Translations under genes and position numbers: made by a program | Notes under the pieces: generated by a model | The model's input: the letters and a program-made list of their open reading frames with translations, nothing else | Database searches by the model: none | Told to the model about the DNA's origin: nothing | Source of the DNA: Scolanthus callimorphus | Taxonomy: Eukaryota > Cnidaria > Anthozoa > Actiniaria > Edwardsiidae | Length of the DNA stretch: 64,000 nucleotides | Assembly: GCA_033964015.1 (NCBI GenBank) | Contig: CM066923.1 | Coordinates: forward strand, 7,243,978-7,307,977 | Direction: 5' to 3' | Shown here: one piece after another, positions 12,757-25,700 of the stretch | How positions within the stretch are numbered: position 1 is the stretch's first letter | Layout of the letters: each line of letters begins with the position of its first letter

Positions 12757-13158
12757 TTAAGTGTTTCTTGCAGTTCCGTTTAAAAAAAGCCATTTGTTAT
12801 AATGTAAGTCGAAGTAGAACCAGATGTTAGATTTAGTGTCCAGGTTGTTGAGTATGAAGTTAATTTGTCGTTCTCTTTTATCAGTCTTTTGCGGTGTAGT
12901 CCAGTGTTGAGAAGAGAGAATCCAGGAAGAGATGGTGGAAGGAGGACAGCCATTGCCGATGAAGAAAAGGAGGAGTTTGAAGGTGTCAGTGTCGCTGGTA
13001 GGTTTTTTCCAAAAGAGTAGTCGAATGTTAGAGGGCCAGGTGTGTAGAGGGTAGAAGATGTCGCCATTGAGGAGGTCGAAGAGGGAGGAGCGTAGATGGT
13101 GGATTTGCTGACGGGAAAGTTGCAGGATGTTATGCGCTGTGAGATCATAGTTGGCCAT
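12757..13158 (-). CDS. Conserved 133-residue ORF, copy 3
   Basis: The translation is identical to the first copy. A shortened A-run nearby at about 12503 lies outside the frame. Confidence 0.4.
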   Translation of the reverse strand: MANYDLTAHNILQLSRQQIHHLRSSLFDLLNGDIFYPLHTWPSNIRLLFWKKPTSDTDTFKLLLFFIGNGCPPSTISSWILSSQHWTTPQKTDKRERQINFILNNLDTKSNIWFYFDLHYNKWLFLNGTARNT

Positions 13159-16100
13159 TGTAGTGTGGATGATAGCTGTAGAAAAATTGATTACCTGATT
13201 ACCTGTGATGTATCTATCTTTGTAAATAAGGGATTTGTTTATAGTGTAATTAGATATTAATATTTATTTATTTATTTATTTATTTATAGGTACCCAAATC
13301 TGATATAGCAGACGGTGGGAATAGAAGGAGAAGTAAGATGTGAGAGCGGATTATCCAACACCAAGGCTCCAATTAGTTGTGAATCTTCAGGGGCAAAGCA
13401 CAACTGAGCAAGGATGTTTCTAACCTGGTACCAGGTCAATGCCCGACATCCTTGTGTTGGTTCCACAAGAAGTGAAAGACATGAGCTAAACCTAGGGTTA
13501 AATTAAAAGCTATTTTTATTAAATATAGTTAATATTATTTTTATTAAATATAGTTAATAGTTTAATCTAGGAACGTATATTTAAGTTAAATGTTTATGCT
13601 ATTTATGTTGATGCTTTTTATGCTGATAAGTTTAGGTATAAATACGTGTATTAATTGTTATCGTACTTTTAAGAAAAGTACGAGATGTATTAAAAACCTA
13701 CACTGAAACAATTTCGCATAATATATGAAGAGAATTTACCTTATGTAGGAGAAGAAAGCGGAGTATTTGAGCAGGAGTACAGGTATAAGAGCTGCAAAAA
13801 ATATATTACTACGGTGAAGGCAAGCTCGTAATTTTAGTGCATAAATATAACCAAGACCGCGATAATCGTAAGAGCTAAAGAATGAAAATAAATACCTTTA
13901 AAATGGAAGTAAGAATGTAGTGGCTTGATGGGTAATAGGAGTTGTGAGGAATGGGTTTGATGCTGCAAAAAATATATATACAAAATTTTACGGTGAAAAT
14001 GTAACTCGTAATTTCTTGTTTATAATCTGAAAAAACCGCGATATAGTAAGAACTGTAAGAAATTATTAGTTTGGATGTAACAATTAGGATGTAACAATTA
14101 GGAGTGAAAATAAAAATAAAACAAACTATCAACTGTCTAGGTGATGTAAATCCATCGTATTTGGAAAAAATAGATGCAACAAATTCCTGTAAAAAGGAGT
14201 TGTTTTCGCGAAAGAGGAAAAAAGCGTGAAAATAAAACTTCATTTTAGCGAGCTCTCGCGGTGTAAATATATAGAAAAATTGCAAAAAAGGAGAGCTAAG
14301 TCGCTTATAAATGGAACTGAAAGTTTACCTTTTCGATATATATGAAGTTTGAAGAATGAAGATGGTATTTTCGTAGAAAAAGAAGGAGTGGTTCAGGTGT
14401 ATGTTTCTGAAATATTACGTGATCAGCGTGACGTCATATTTTTGCATGACGCGTAATATGGCGAGTCGGCGGGACAGTGGTCAGCGGTTTTATCGTGGTG
14501 CCTGCTTTTAGCTGGTAGAACACGTTTAGTTTTCTGTAAAAAAGTTGATTTTTGAGATGAAAAGTGGATGACATGACACATTATGATATGGGAACTTGTG
14601 TTTGGCTATCAGGAGGGGAAGTTGGACTTGTTTATGGATGAAGACAGGCCATACAATGTGGGGGATCTTTCGTTCTTTACTTGACTTGAGCTTGTAATGG
14701 CGGTTGGGAGAAGGAATGGTGACGACGTATACCAAAAGTCTCGGTAGAAATCAGAAGGTATGTAATCAAAAAGGTGGACTGTTATATTTATTGCATATTG
14801 GTTTTATTGATACTTTTTAATGGGGTCTTGGAGGATGTATACATCATAGAACGTCTTGATTTTCTGTTCTTTGTTTTTTTCTCTGCGAAAGCCATGTGGA
14901 GACGAAAGTCGGAATGTTGTAGATTATTGTAGGATGGATTATATTGACTAAATGGAAGAGTTTAGTAGCAGTAAAATTATGAAATTGATAAATTATAGCG
15001 CCATGAGGTTAACATAATATTGCACGAGAATATAGAATTTTCGTTCTTATAAATTGGGTAATTATTACTCTAAAAATATGGAAAATATAGGAAGGTGAAA
15101 TGGCAATTTTGTGCTTCCGTAAAAGCAATGATAACTTAAGTAGAATTTTACGTTCTCTACATATAAGTTATAGTAATTCCGAATTAGAGCAGCTGTAAAT
15201 TACTGGTACAACAATAAGCAGTAGAACTCTTCATTCTTTGAGAATATACAGTGAAATCAAAATAGAAGTATTAAAATCAAGTACAATTTCTTGTTCTCTA
15301 TGATTATGCAGTAAACTTATATAAATTACATGTAAGACTCTAGTAGTTTTCCAGGTGAGCTGTAAGTTGCAGAATATACAGGTGTGAAAAGACCATTTTA
15401 GAATGAGTAATGAAAATGTTTCGTTCTTAATAGATTTGAAGTAGGATCAATATAATGTTTCGTTCTTAATGGATATGTACTAAGATCAAATAGAATTCCT
15501 CGTTATTCATTGATATGTAGTAATATCAGATAAAAGTAGTTGCGAGATATCATAATAAGAGTAAGTGGAATTCTATGTTCATGCAGTAATATCAATGAGA
15601 ATTCTGCATACTCTAAGGACGAGTGGAATTCCACGTTCATGCAGTAATATCAATTAGAATTCTGGATGTAGAATGTAGCAGCAAGATTCCATAATAAGAA
15701 TGATAAGTAGAATTCTTCGTTCTCTAAGCATGTGCATCATTTTAAAATATAATTATTACGTTCTCTATGGATATGTAGTAGAAGTAGCTGATATAAAGAT
15801 AAGTAGAATTCTTTGTTCTCTGTTCTCTGTAATAAGTATAATAACTTGTTCTCTATGGATACGTGTCGGCAGCAGACCAAAAGGGCTTAAGTGATTGTAA
15901 ACGACGCTTCCTTCCTTATCTTTACTTATTTATAAGAAGGCTCTAAAGTGGTATAGGTTATACGGACCATGTCTCGAACATGTTTCTTCTCCAGCACCCC
16001 TAGTAGAGCCTGATTATCGCCTGAACCATGGTGGGTTCAGGTAATAGAGGTTATATGAATCATGTCTCAGAGTAATGCATCGATTAGATATTGTGATATT

Positions 16101-16606
16101 ACATTTCCATTGGAACCGAACAACGTCTGGCGAAGCCAACCAACGTCTGAACCAAGGCGGGTTCAGGTAATGGGGCCTGAATAAAAATAAACTAAAAAAT
16201 GAAACAGAACCAGGACTTCATTTCATCAGATTTATTATAATAAATGTATTTTATAAAATACATTAATAAATAATGTATATATGACTTGCTAATACTTAAA
16301 TCCCAGGAGGGATCAAGATCTAATTTCTTGCATGTCAATATTGAAGTAGATTTATGTGTAAATACCAATACTGTAGATTGATATAAAAATTCTAATTAAG
16401 CAGCATAACCATAGAGTTACTTTGTCGGTTATGTAGAAATTTTAAAGAAGATATGCAATAGCATGTCAATAATAAATTTGAAACTATATCCAATGAAAAA
16501 TGTAATTATTTATAGAACCTAACTAGTAAGAAGCATAACCATTAATAGAAGATAAATTGTCGGTTATGCAGAAATTTTTAATTACAAAGGAAAATTGGAA
16601 AAGAAT

Positions 16607-17474
16607 CTAAATTTGGATTCTAATAAATTTAAAAAAACTAACTATATATATTCCATAATAACGACATACTTTACAAAGTGCGGAATTGACTTCAGATTTA
16701 ATAGTTTCTTTAGCGATGTTAGCATTTAGGTTAAGTGCAGTAGGAATAAAATTAGTACCTTTATTAAGTAGATCAACTAAGTTAGATGGAAATGTAATGT
16801 TAGTGAAGTTATGGATTTTATTAGCGGATTGTAGTTTAATTCTTTCTTTATGTATTAGTGAGCGACGAGTAAATTCTATTTTAGATTTAAGTTTAGAACT
16901 GGTATTAAATTTAATAAGGTTAATTCTATCTTGAATATGGGAAATGAAATTATAATGTAAATTATTAATTTTATAAATTCTAGTACGTATATTATAACCT
17001 AAATTTGTAGATTTAATTCTAATGTCTCTAATTCTATTCTGATGTTTATTAGTTGATTCTGTAAGTATATTGTTAATTCTCTTGGTGTATTCTTCATTTT
17101 GTTGAGTAAGTTCTTGGATTTGGTTTACGAGGTCAGTGGTAGCAGAAGAGGTGGTGGTGAGAAGGCCGGAACTGTCTTTTTGAGTGGTAGAAGTGATGCA
17201 GGACTGGAGGTTGTGAAGCTTGATGTTGTTGAACTCTGTGTAGGATGATAGGTTGTGGATTTTCTTTAGGGATTTCTTTTGTCTTTGGGTGAATGATGAA
17301 GAGTGAAGGGTAATGCGTTTCCATGTGGTGAGGTTGCGGATGGGTTTTCTGTGTATGATAGGTGTTTTCTGTGTCTTATTTTTTCTTATTCTGTCTGTAG
17401 TTTCTTTTCTTTTTTCTTTTTTTCTCTTTTTTGAGGTTATACGCTTCATTCTTGTTGATGGTGGTGTCTGGCAT
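16607..17474 (-). pseudogene. Copy 3 of the Penelope-like-region ORF, frame altered
   Basis: One extra T in the run near 17382 breaks the frame within the basic N-terminus. The downstream frame remains open and can be entered at an internal ATG ending at 17449. The C-terminus also differs (FFKFIRIQI) because the A-run near 16631 is two bases shorter than in copy 1. Confidence 0.5.
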
Positions 17475-18679
17475 AATCTGTAAAGTGATGTTAAACTGGA
17501 AATTAATGATTGAAATATATGACTGGAAACTACTGAATATAAAAGGAAATGCTAGCAATTTGTAAAACATGATTTTATAAAACAGGATAACCATATTTTG
17601 CTGTGTAGGGAATAAAGAGCATATATAATTGCTGGTACATGGTATACATCCTGTGTAAATTATGTGTTAGTTTAAATGGGTGTTAAAAGAACAAATGGCA
17701 ACAACCGTCCATCCAAAGAGTTGCTAGGAATTAAAGTTGTATCCCTACTGTGGATACAATACAAAGTTGTTGGTAAAGCTATCATTATCAGTAGATCCAC
17801 TAACAAGTCCATGTGGCTCATTGGTTGTTGGTATAAAGGAATCCCGTTTTATTGGGTTCCCCTCCACTGATCATGGGAACAGCGGGATCAGACTATGGAG
17901 TGTAAATTAATAATGTGATTATTAAAGTTTAATTAGAGTAACCATGTTAATGCTTTGTCAAGAGTTGTTAGGTGATAAGATTATAATGGTAGAGGGACTA
18001 AATACTGTAGTACAGCTACGTCAAACCTCTATTTGGTGAAAAGTTAGAATCTTAGCAGCTTTTATAGCTTAAGGAGGAGATTATCTGTGAAAATTAGGTG
18101 AAAATTTATGTGGTAGAGGGACCAAATACTGCATTGCACAGCTACGTCACCTCAGCAGTGAAAAGTCAAAGTGATTACTAGCAGTATTTAACAGCCAACC
18201 AGCGACTTTATGCTTCTTTATGCTAAAATTTGTAGAATAGCCAAGTGAAATATAAATGTACACAATGATTGCAAATTGCAAAAAATATTTTTATTAAATT
18301 TGTAATTAATAACTCTGAGAAGGTAGATAACAGATCAATTAAAATATGACTATCTATAAGAAAAAAGTTAAATAAGAAAATTTCATTGATCTGGTAGATT
18401 AAAAATGTACTATTTACAAAATTTCATTAAAAATGTTATAAAAGATCTACTGTAGTCGATAAAATCACATGAATACAAATTTCCATAAAAATTGACTGGT
18501 TATGATAAAATTCTAAGGAAAGGAAATTACAACAAGCTAGAATTTTGAATCTAATTGTCATGTAATATAGAAAACTAAATGTAAATTTCTGGTTGTGACT
18601 TGAATAATTATCGTGAAAGTAAAGGTATAGCGAATGTTTAAGTAGAAATTGAAATAAGTAGGTGAAAAAGAAGGTAAAA

Positions 18680-19081
18680 TTAAGTGTTTCTTGCAGTTCC
18701 GTTTAAAAAAAGCCATTTGTTATAATGTAAGTCGAAGTAGAACCAGATGTTAGATTTAGTGTCCAGGTTGTTGAGTATGAAGTTAATTTGTCGTTCTCTT
18801 TTATCAGTCTTTTGCGGTGTAGTCCAGTGTTGAGAAGAGAGAATCCAGGAAGAGATGGTGGAAGGAGGACAGCCATTGCCGATGAAGAAAAGGAGGAGTT
18901 TGAAGGTGTCAGTGTCGCTGGTAGGTTTTTTCCAAAAGAGTAGTCGAATGTTAGAGGGCCAGGTGTGTAGAGGGTAGAAGATGTCGCCATTGAGGAGGTC
19001 GAAGAGGGAGGAGCGTAGATGGTGGATTTGCTGACGGGAAAGTTGCAGGATGTTATGCGCTGTGAGATCATAGTTGGCCAT
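18680..19081 (-). CDS. Conserved 133-residue ORF, copy 4
   Basis: The translation is identical to the other three. This is the last ORF of the array, about 440 bases before the junction with the FN3 gene. Confidence 0.4.
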   Translation of the reverse strand: MANYDLTAHNILQLSRQQIHHLRSSLFDLLNGDIFYPLHTWPSNIRLLFWKKPTSDTDTFKLLLFFIGNGCPPSTISSWILSSQHWTTPQKTDKRERQINFILNNLDTKSNIWFYFDLHYNKWLFLNGTARNT

Positions 19082-19518
19082 TGTAGTGTGGATGATAGCT
19101 GTAGAAAAATTGATTACCTGATTACCTGTGATGTATCTATCTTTGTAAATAAGGGATTTGTTTATAGTGTAATTAGATATTAATATTTATTTATTTATTT
19201 ATTTATTTATAGGTACCCAAATCTGATATAGCAGACGGTGGGAATAGAAGGAGAAGTAAGATGTGAGAGCGGATTATCCAACACCAAGGCTCCAATTAGT
19301 TGTGAATCTTCAGGGGCAAAGCACAACTGAGCAAGGATGTTTCTAACCTGGTACCAGGTCAATGCCCGACATCCTTGTGTTGGTTCCACAAGAAGTGAAA
19401 GACATGAGCTAAACCTAGGGTTAAATTAAAAGCTATTTTTATTAAATATAGTTAATATTATTTTTATTAAATATAGTTAATAGTTTAATCTAGGAACGTA
19501 TATTTAAGTTAAATGTTT

Positions 19519-19763
19519 ATGCAACGTGTCTTGGGAAGAGATTCCTGAATCCAACCGTCGAGGGATCATCACACATTACACAATCTACCACAAACGCGAA
19601 GACTCAGAAGACATCTGGACACCAACAACGCAACACGAAAGTCGTTCCTTGACCATCACACAACTTCATATTTTTACCCAATATTTGATAATTGTGTCGG
19701 CAAGCACTGTTGCAGGAGAAGGCCCAAATTCAACTTTTCAAGTGTGTCACACAGAACAAGACG
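19519..19763 (+). CDS. Channel exon 1 (truncated): FN3 domain
   Basis: Reads NVSWEEIPESNRRG through STVAGEGPNSTF and ends at donor GTACGT. It is about 80% like exon 3 but lacks the first 52-53 bases and the splice acceptor, which are replaced by array sequence. As assembled this exon cannot be spliced in. Confidence 0.85.
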
Positions 19764-22700
19764 GTACGTATTATGATAAATAAAAAAGTTCTTCAATTAG
19801 ACTTAGGTAGGACGCTGAAAGTTACTATAATCCACACCCACGCTTGCCTCGGTAATCAAATGTAGACTAGAAATAAAGTGTACTAAACTTAAATGTTCCA
19901 TCGGATGTAGCCTTTCAGTACAATTCAAACTGAGACGATGTGAACTTGCATATGTTAAAAAGGAAGGAGCGAATGGATCTGCAGTTCGAAAGCGCTATCC
20001 TTTCTTTCAGAAACTGAAAGCTAATTGATCTATATATTTTCTCCAACGGTTTTCATGTAGGGCTGCACGAGATTTTTTTGACGTCGATATCTTAAATCGT
20101 GCGAGGTCAGGAGATTTGAGAATATCCTTTTATTCAGCTCCAGGACTTCCTCCGCAAAACGTTACCTTAACACTGGCGAAGCCCAAGACGCTAACGTTCC
20201 AATGGTCACGGGTGCCATCCGAGCAACTCAACGGCATTTTATCACAGTATGAGGCAGAATTAGCTCAGGTTTGGAGTACGGCTGAGCCCAATACCGTGGA
20301 AATTAGTCGTGAAGAGCATTCCAAAACTTTCGAAGGTCTCCTTGAATACAGAAACTACAGTTTTAGCGTGCGGGCGAGAACCATCAAACCTGGACCCTGG
20401 AGTTTGCCAGTATTCGCAAAAACTGGTGAAGCAGGTATGGACACTTGGCTATTAAACAACCGTAACACTAACTATTGTATTGTAAAAGTTGTTCCTCTTT
20501 CAGTCTTTACAGACGTAGGTAGGTTACGAGGCATTTATTTCGCATAATCCAAATTTGACAAAACAATTTGTCGACATTGTTTTAGTGATTCGACGTTTAT
20601 ATACAATGGTATAGTGATTTGGAAGGAATTGCGCTTGACATGGAGTTTTCCTGTTATTCAGTACTCCAGGTGGTAAACTTTGAAATTTAATTTCTCCGCT
20701 TTTCGTGCGAATTTCAAGTTATTCCTTATATGTAGTTCGTCCAAAGCAAATCAAAATCAAGTCAAGGGATTCTAAAGTTTTGAGTAGTTTTGGCCACTTT
20801 TTGACAAAATTGCTCGAAATCCTGGTAAAATCTGTCTTAATTCAGGAAGTATATCATCTAACATAGACGTAAATGAAGAAAAAGGTATTCTTGAGAATGA
20901 GAAATAGCGGATTTCAGATCTGTGTCGGAAGTATATCAGATTTCCTTTTGAGTGTTGTCCAATACACTGACAAATTTATGCAAGGCATTGTCTAAAACAA
21001 TGGAGTGCAATGGAGTGTATTATAGAACGAGGCAATACAATGGGGGAGAACAATACCATGCATAAATTTGTCAGAGTATTGGACTAGTATGAACAATTCA
21101 ATCGTTAGTGTTTACTTGGGTCGCGACTAAACGTAAGGAGTAATTACTTCGCCTCCTGGTTGTTTTGTTGCTGAATGGGTTTCGTGTCTGATTGGTTGGT
21201 TGTTGAATGGGTTTCGTTTCTGATTGGTTGGTTGTTGTATGGGTTTCGTTTCTGATTGGATGAGTCTATTTACTTTGCGTTTACTTTTCGACGCTCATCT
21301 GAAATCCGCTCTAAAAATGAGCATGAATCAAGATGTAAATGAAGGCTGAGGCTGTCGATGATAAGAATGATGATGAATATAAGCTTGATGATGATGATGA
21401 TGATGATAGTGATGTTGGTAACAGTAGCTTCTTCCGTAATATATTGTACATTCACCCTGTTGGGCAACTCTCAGAAGGTTTAAGGCAAGGCATTCGCTAG
21501 GATGGTCACAAAACTTAGGGGGTGGTCTATATTCGATACGTTTGAAGATATCATTACGGTAAATATTTCAGCTTGTAGGGAATATCAAAATTAGCATGTT
21601 TATTTTAATGTTTCTATGACAACGTCAAATATGACCTTTGAACTCACAGTTTAAACATTTTCACAAACTGCCACTGTAGACAAGGAAAATGCATAGCTAG
21701 GAACATTTCTCTATTGCGAATAAAGGGACTTACCTAAGGGTTCATTAAGCTAATTGGAATTCGTGCACAGCATTTATAATTACAAAGTTATTAAAATGAT
21801 ATCAAATTTCACTTGTCCTAAAATAGGGTTCCTATTGAGAAAGTCAACATATCCAATTAGATCAATGATGCCTGCCACAACCTGAATCACTTCACGTTTC
21901 AAAATTCTCAGCAATTTTAGCCTTTCCTTGTCCACAAAGGCAGTTTTTAAAAACCGTTGAAATGCAGAGTTCAAAGGTCACATTATATGTTGCCATAGAA
22001 ACGTTACCGAAAATATATCAATTTTGTGAACCTCTACAACTTGAAGTCTGTCCTGCAATGATATTGTTAAGACTTTGGAATATAGACCACCCCCTAAGTT
22101 TTTTCGACCAATTTTTGCGACAACCTTGCCTTAAACATTCTGAGCTGAACTGCTTGCAACATTATTTCTCTCCTTCCAGCGCCAAACGGACCGCCAGTAG
22201 GCGTCACTGCCTCTCCTGCGAGTAGCACATCATGCAACGTGTCTTGGGAAGAGATTCCTGAATCAAACCGTCGAGGGATCATCACACATTACACAATCTA
22301 CCACAGGCTTGAAGACTCAGAAGACGACTGGACGCCAACAACGCAAAACATAGGTCGTAACTTGGTCCTCACAGAACTTAGTATTTATACCCGATATTTG
22401 ATAAATGTGTCGGCAAGCACCGTTGCAGGAGAAGGCCCAAAATCAAAATTTCAAGTCTGTCGCACAGACCAAGATGGTACGTATTATAATATTAAAACAA
22501 ATAAAAATAAATTTCTTCAATTAGACTGACATGTATCAAAGCCCCAACTTCGAGATGCGAATCCTTTAATTGAGAAAACTTTCCTTGGAAATGAAGTGTA
22601 CTGAAAAGTACTATCGCATTCCAGACCACCGTAGCCGGAGGGAGAGGCTCCCTTATTATTTTGTCATTTCGATAGGAATACTGTATCGATTTTATACAGC

Positions 22701-25700
22701 TAATGGTAAATATACCCTCCCCTGGCAATGATTTCCATGTTGCTACTGCGTCAAATTGCAGTTTGTTTCACCGTGATCTTAATATGTAGGCCGTGCACCC
22801 ACTGTCATAGTTTTTCAGGGAACTAGTTATTTGCCATACAAACGACAAAAACCTGAAAGAAAAAACTGTTTACTCAGCTCCAGGACTTTCCCCGCAAAAG
22901 GTTACTCTAGCACTGGCAACGCACAACACGTTGACGTTCCAATGGTCACGGGTACCCTCCGAGCAACTCAACGGCATTTTGTCACAGTATGAGGCAAATC
23001 TAGTTCTGGTTGGGGTCGAGGAGGATGGGATCACCGAAATTATTAGTCATGAGGATCAGTCAAAAAAGTTTGAAGGACTGGTTGAAGACAGGAACTACAG
23101 TTTCAGTGTGCGGGCGAGAACCATCGCGTATGGTCCATGGAGTCTGCCAGTATTCGCACAAACTGGTCAAGCAGGTATGGAAACTTGACTTACAAAAGCA
23201 GTAGCTGTTAGAGCGGTTTTCACATGACTGTCGTGAAAGCAATAGACCGAATTCTTCAGCTTTTCGTGACGAAATATAAAACCCATATACTATGAGCAAA
23301 CTTCTAACACTTTCCTGCAATCGGTGTAATTTTCCATGCTCTATGCCAAAGTGAAATTTTGGCTTTTCCGACGTAGCAACAGTAACTAGGGAGTAGAACA
23401 ATAAAGCGGGATCGGTCAATTCATGAGTAATTCACTATCCAATCAAATGCGATAATAATTCCACAACAAGCCAATCGAGAGCGGGGAGATTCACAACCTC
23501 TCCTTTTCGCGAGCGAAGAATAAGTGAAGTAGTCACAAGTTATTGTGTAATTGGTTTCTCTACGCGATTTGATTGGCTGAAGGATCAAATATCATGCTCT
23601 CGACCAATCACAACCCCAAGCAATCGCACTGAGTTACCGAGTAATTTGTAATTACTCACGACAGTCATGTGAAAACTGCTCTATTAGTAAAACATGTTAC
23701 TCATTCCGCATTTACAAACTGTGTAGGTAAGTAACCGCGGCTTTATGAAAAAATACGAGCATTTTCGTTGCGCATAATCCAAATTCGCACAAACAGTTTA
23801 AGGAATTATAAAATGACTTGAAATAGTGTTGAAAACACTAACAGCGGTGTGAATCCAAAATGAATGGCAATGTCCCAATAAAATCGAAGACAAATCTTGG
23901 TCTGTTTTGTCCTTCCTCTCTATTTGTAGCTATTTGTCAATTTATTAATTATAAAATGTAACGTTAGAAGCACTTGAAGGAATAGTTATTCTAGCGCAAA
24001 ATTCTTGTTTGGCGGCATTTTGTCTTCGCCAGTCAGAAACAAAACCTGCTTGCTGGATGATCACTAGCCCTGCCGACTTCTAAAACTTTAGCAAATTAGA
24101 AAGCGAGTACTCAAAAAGAGAGTAAATAGGTTTCTAAATTTTGGAGTAGTATTTGATTGAGCTATTAAACCGTCTTTTTCTTTTCTTTTGAATCTCTCTT
24201 CAATAGCGCCAGGCGTCTCCCCGTCCAATGTGACTGCCAAAACACCAGCATCTCCAGCATTCGAGTAGAGTGGTCAGCACTCTCCCCGGACGCCGTGTCC
24301 GGAACTCTTCAAGGCTACCAACTGAGTTACATAAACACGAACGTGTCTGGATCACCAGAGGTGAACGTAACTGTTGATCACACCGTGCTTTCGTATGATA
24401 TAACTGGTCTCCTGTTATACACTCTCTACTGTTTCAAAGTGAGGGCCCTCACTGTTGACTATGGACCTTGGAGCGACCCTGTGTGTTCTTTCACCACCCT
24501 TAAATATCTACCGCGTAAGTTAATCAAAGAAACATATTACGTTTTGTACGTTGATATTATATCAGATATTTGTTACGTAGCTAGTCCAAACTATATCCTC
24601 GGTACCAGAGTCTCCAAGCTCTACTCCCACCTGTCATTAGAATATTTTGACTGAGCTCAGCGTAAAGTTTCGAGACTGTGATGTCTTGGCTGAGCGCGTG
24701 TTATAAAATGAGTAATGCTTCGAGACCGCGGCGTCTTTACTGAGTTGTCACCAAGTGAGTAAAGCTTAGAGACTCTGGTACCCAAGGTACCTAGACGTGT
24801 CAGTGCTCCTGTGCTATTGTCGGCTTGCTGGCTGAATGAGCTGCCACTACTGTCGATTTGTAGCTGCAGTAACAAGCACGAGCATTGTTCTAATATCGAA
24901 CGAAAACAATTTGGTAAATCAAATCTTGATCTTTGTTTTTAGATGTTGATTTAGGGATTTCTACACGTAATTTGTCTAATACCGAATGAAAACAATAACA
25001 AAGGAGTGGCTGACACGGGCTCTTTACATATGACCTTTTCAGTTCCCACATCGCTCTTTTTCTTCACAGCACCTGAAGTCATCCCAGTAGAGCTTGGTTT
25101 ATCCAACGTCTCATCGACTATGACAATTCTAACCTGGGTCTCACTACCAACCAGCCACAAAGACCCGGACGCTAACATCACTGGATACCGCATTTATTAC
25201 AAAATCAAGGGTACTGATAAGGAACAAAACATCAGTGTTGATGGCCAATCTGCGGATCGATTTGAACTTACTGGCTTGAGGAAGTTCAGAGTGTATGAAG
25301 TTCGTATAGTAGCGGTGAATCCGTTTGGAGAAGGCAACAGTACGCAGACACTTACATTCAAGACTGCAGAAGATGGTAAATTGAACATGAAAGGTTTCTT
25401 TCATATATCAAGCAATCCCTGTACGAAAATTGTCGTTTTTCAACACCTTACGGCCAAAACCATATTTGAAATCATTTACCTTATAAGGAAGTGACATAAG
25501 ACCATCTTTTGATTAGAATTCCGGCAAATGTAGCAAGAAAACGGTGAAATTTTGAATGAAAACTTGCAGGAATTACAGTTACAGAGACTCGAGTTCCCGA
25601 TCTGTCCACCATTGATTTTGGCTTGGTAACCACGCCTGAATAGCCTACAGCTAGCCCGCGCGCGACTCTACCCAGTCCTCCCAACTGCACTCAGCAAAAA

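Larger units (their letters stand above)
1..19522. repeat. Tandem array of a 5.92-kb AT-rich unit, 3.3 copies
   Basis: The sequence at position 1 recurs at 5924, 11845 and 17769, giving periods of 5923, 5921 and 5924 bases; the last copy stops after about 1754 bases. All copies are in direct orientation. The copies I compared differ only in homopolymer length, for example the A-run near 4790 is longer than those near 10711 and 16631. The array begins outside the window, so its true copy number is unknown. It ends inside an FN3 exon, with four bases (ATGC) shared across the junction. No rRNA, tRNA or snRNA gene is recognisable in the unit. Short ORFs occur on both strands; only two are worth listing. 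Confidence 0.97.

Noticed and set aside
1..19522. Ribosomal DNA array
   Set aside because: The unit is very AT-rich and has no recognisable 18S, 28S, 5.8S or 5S segments.
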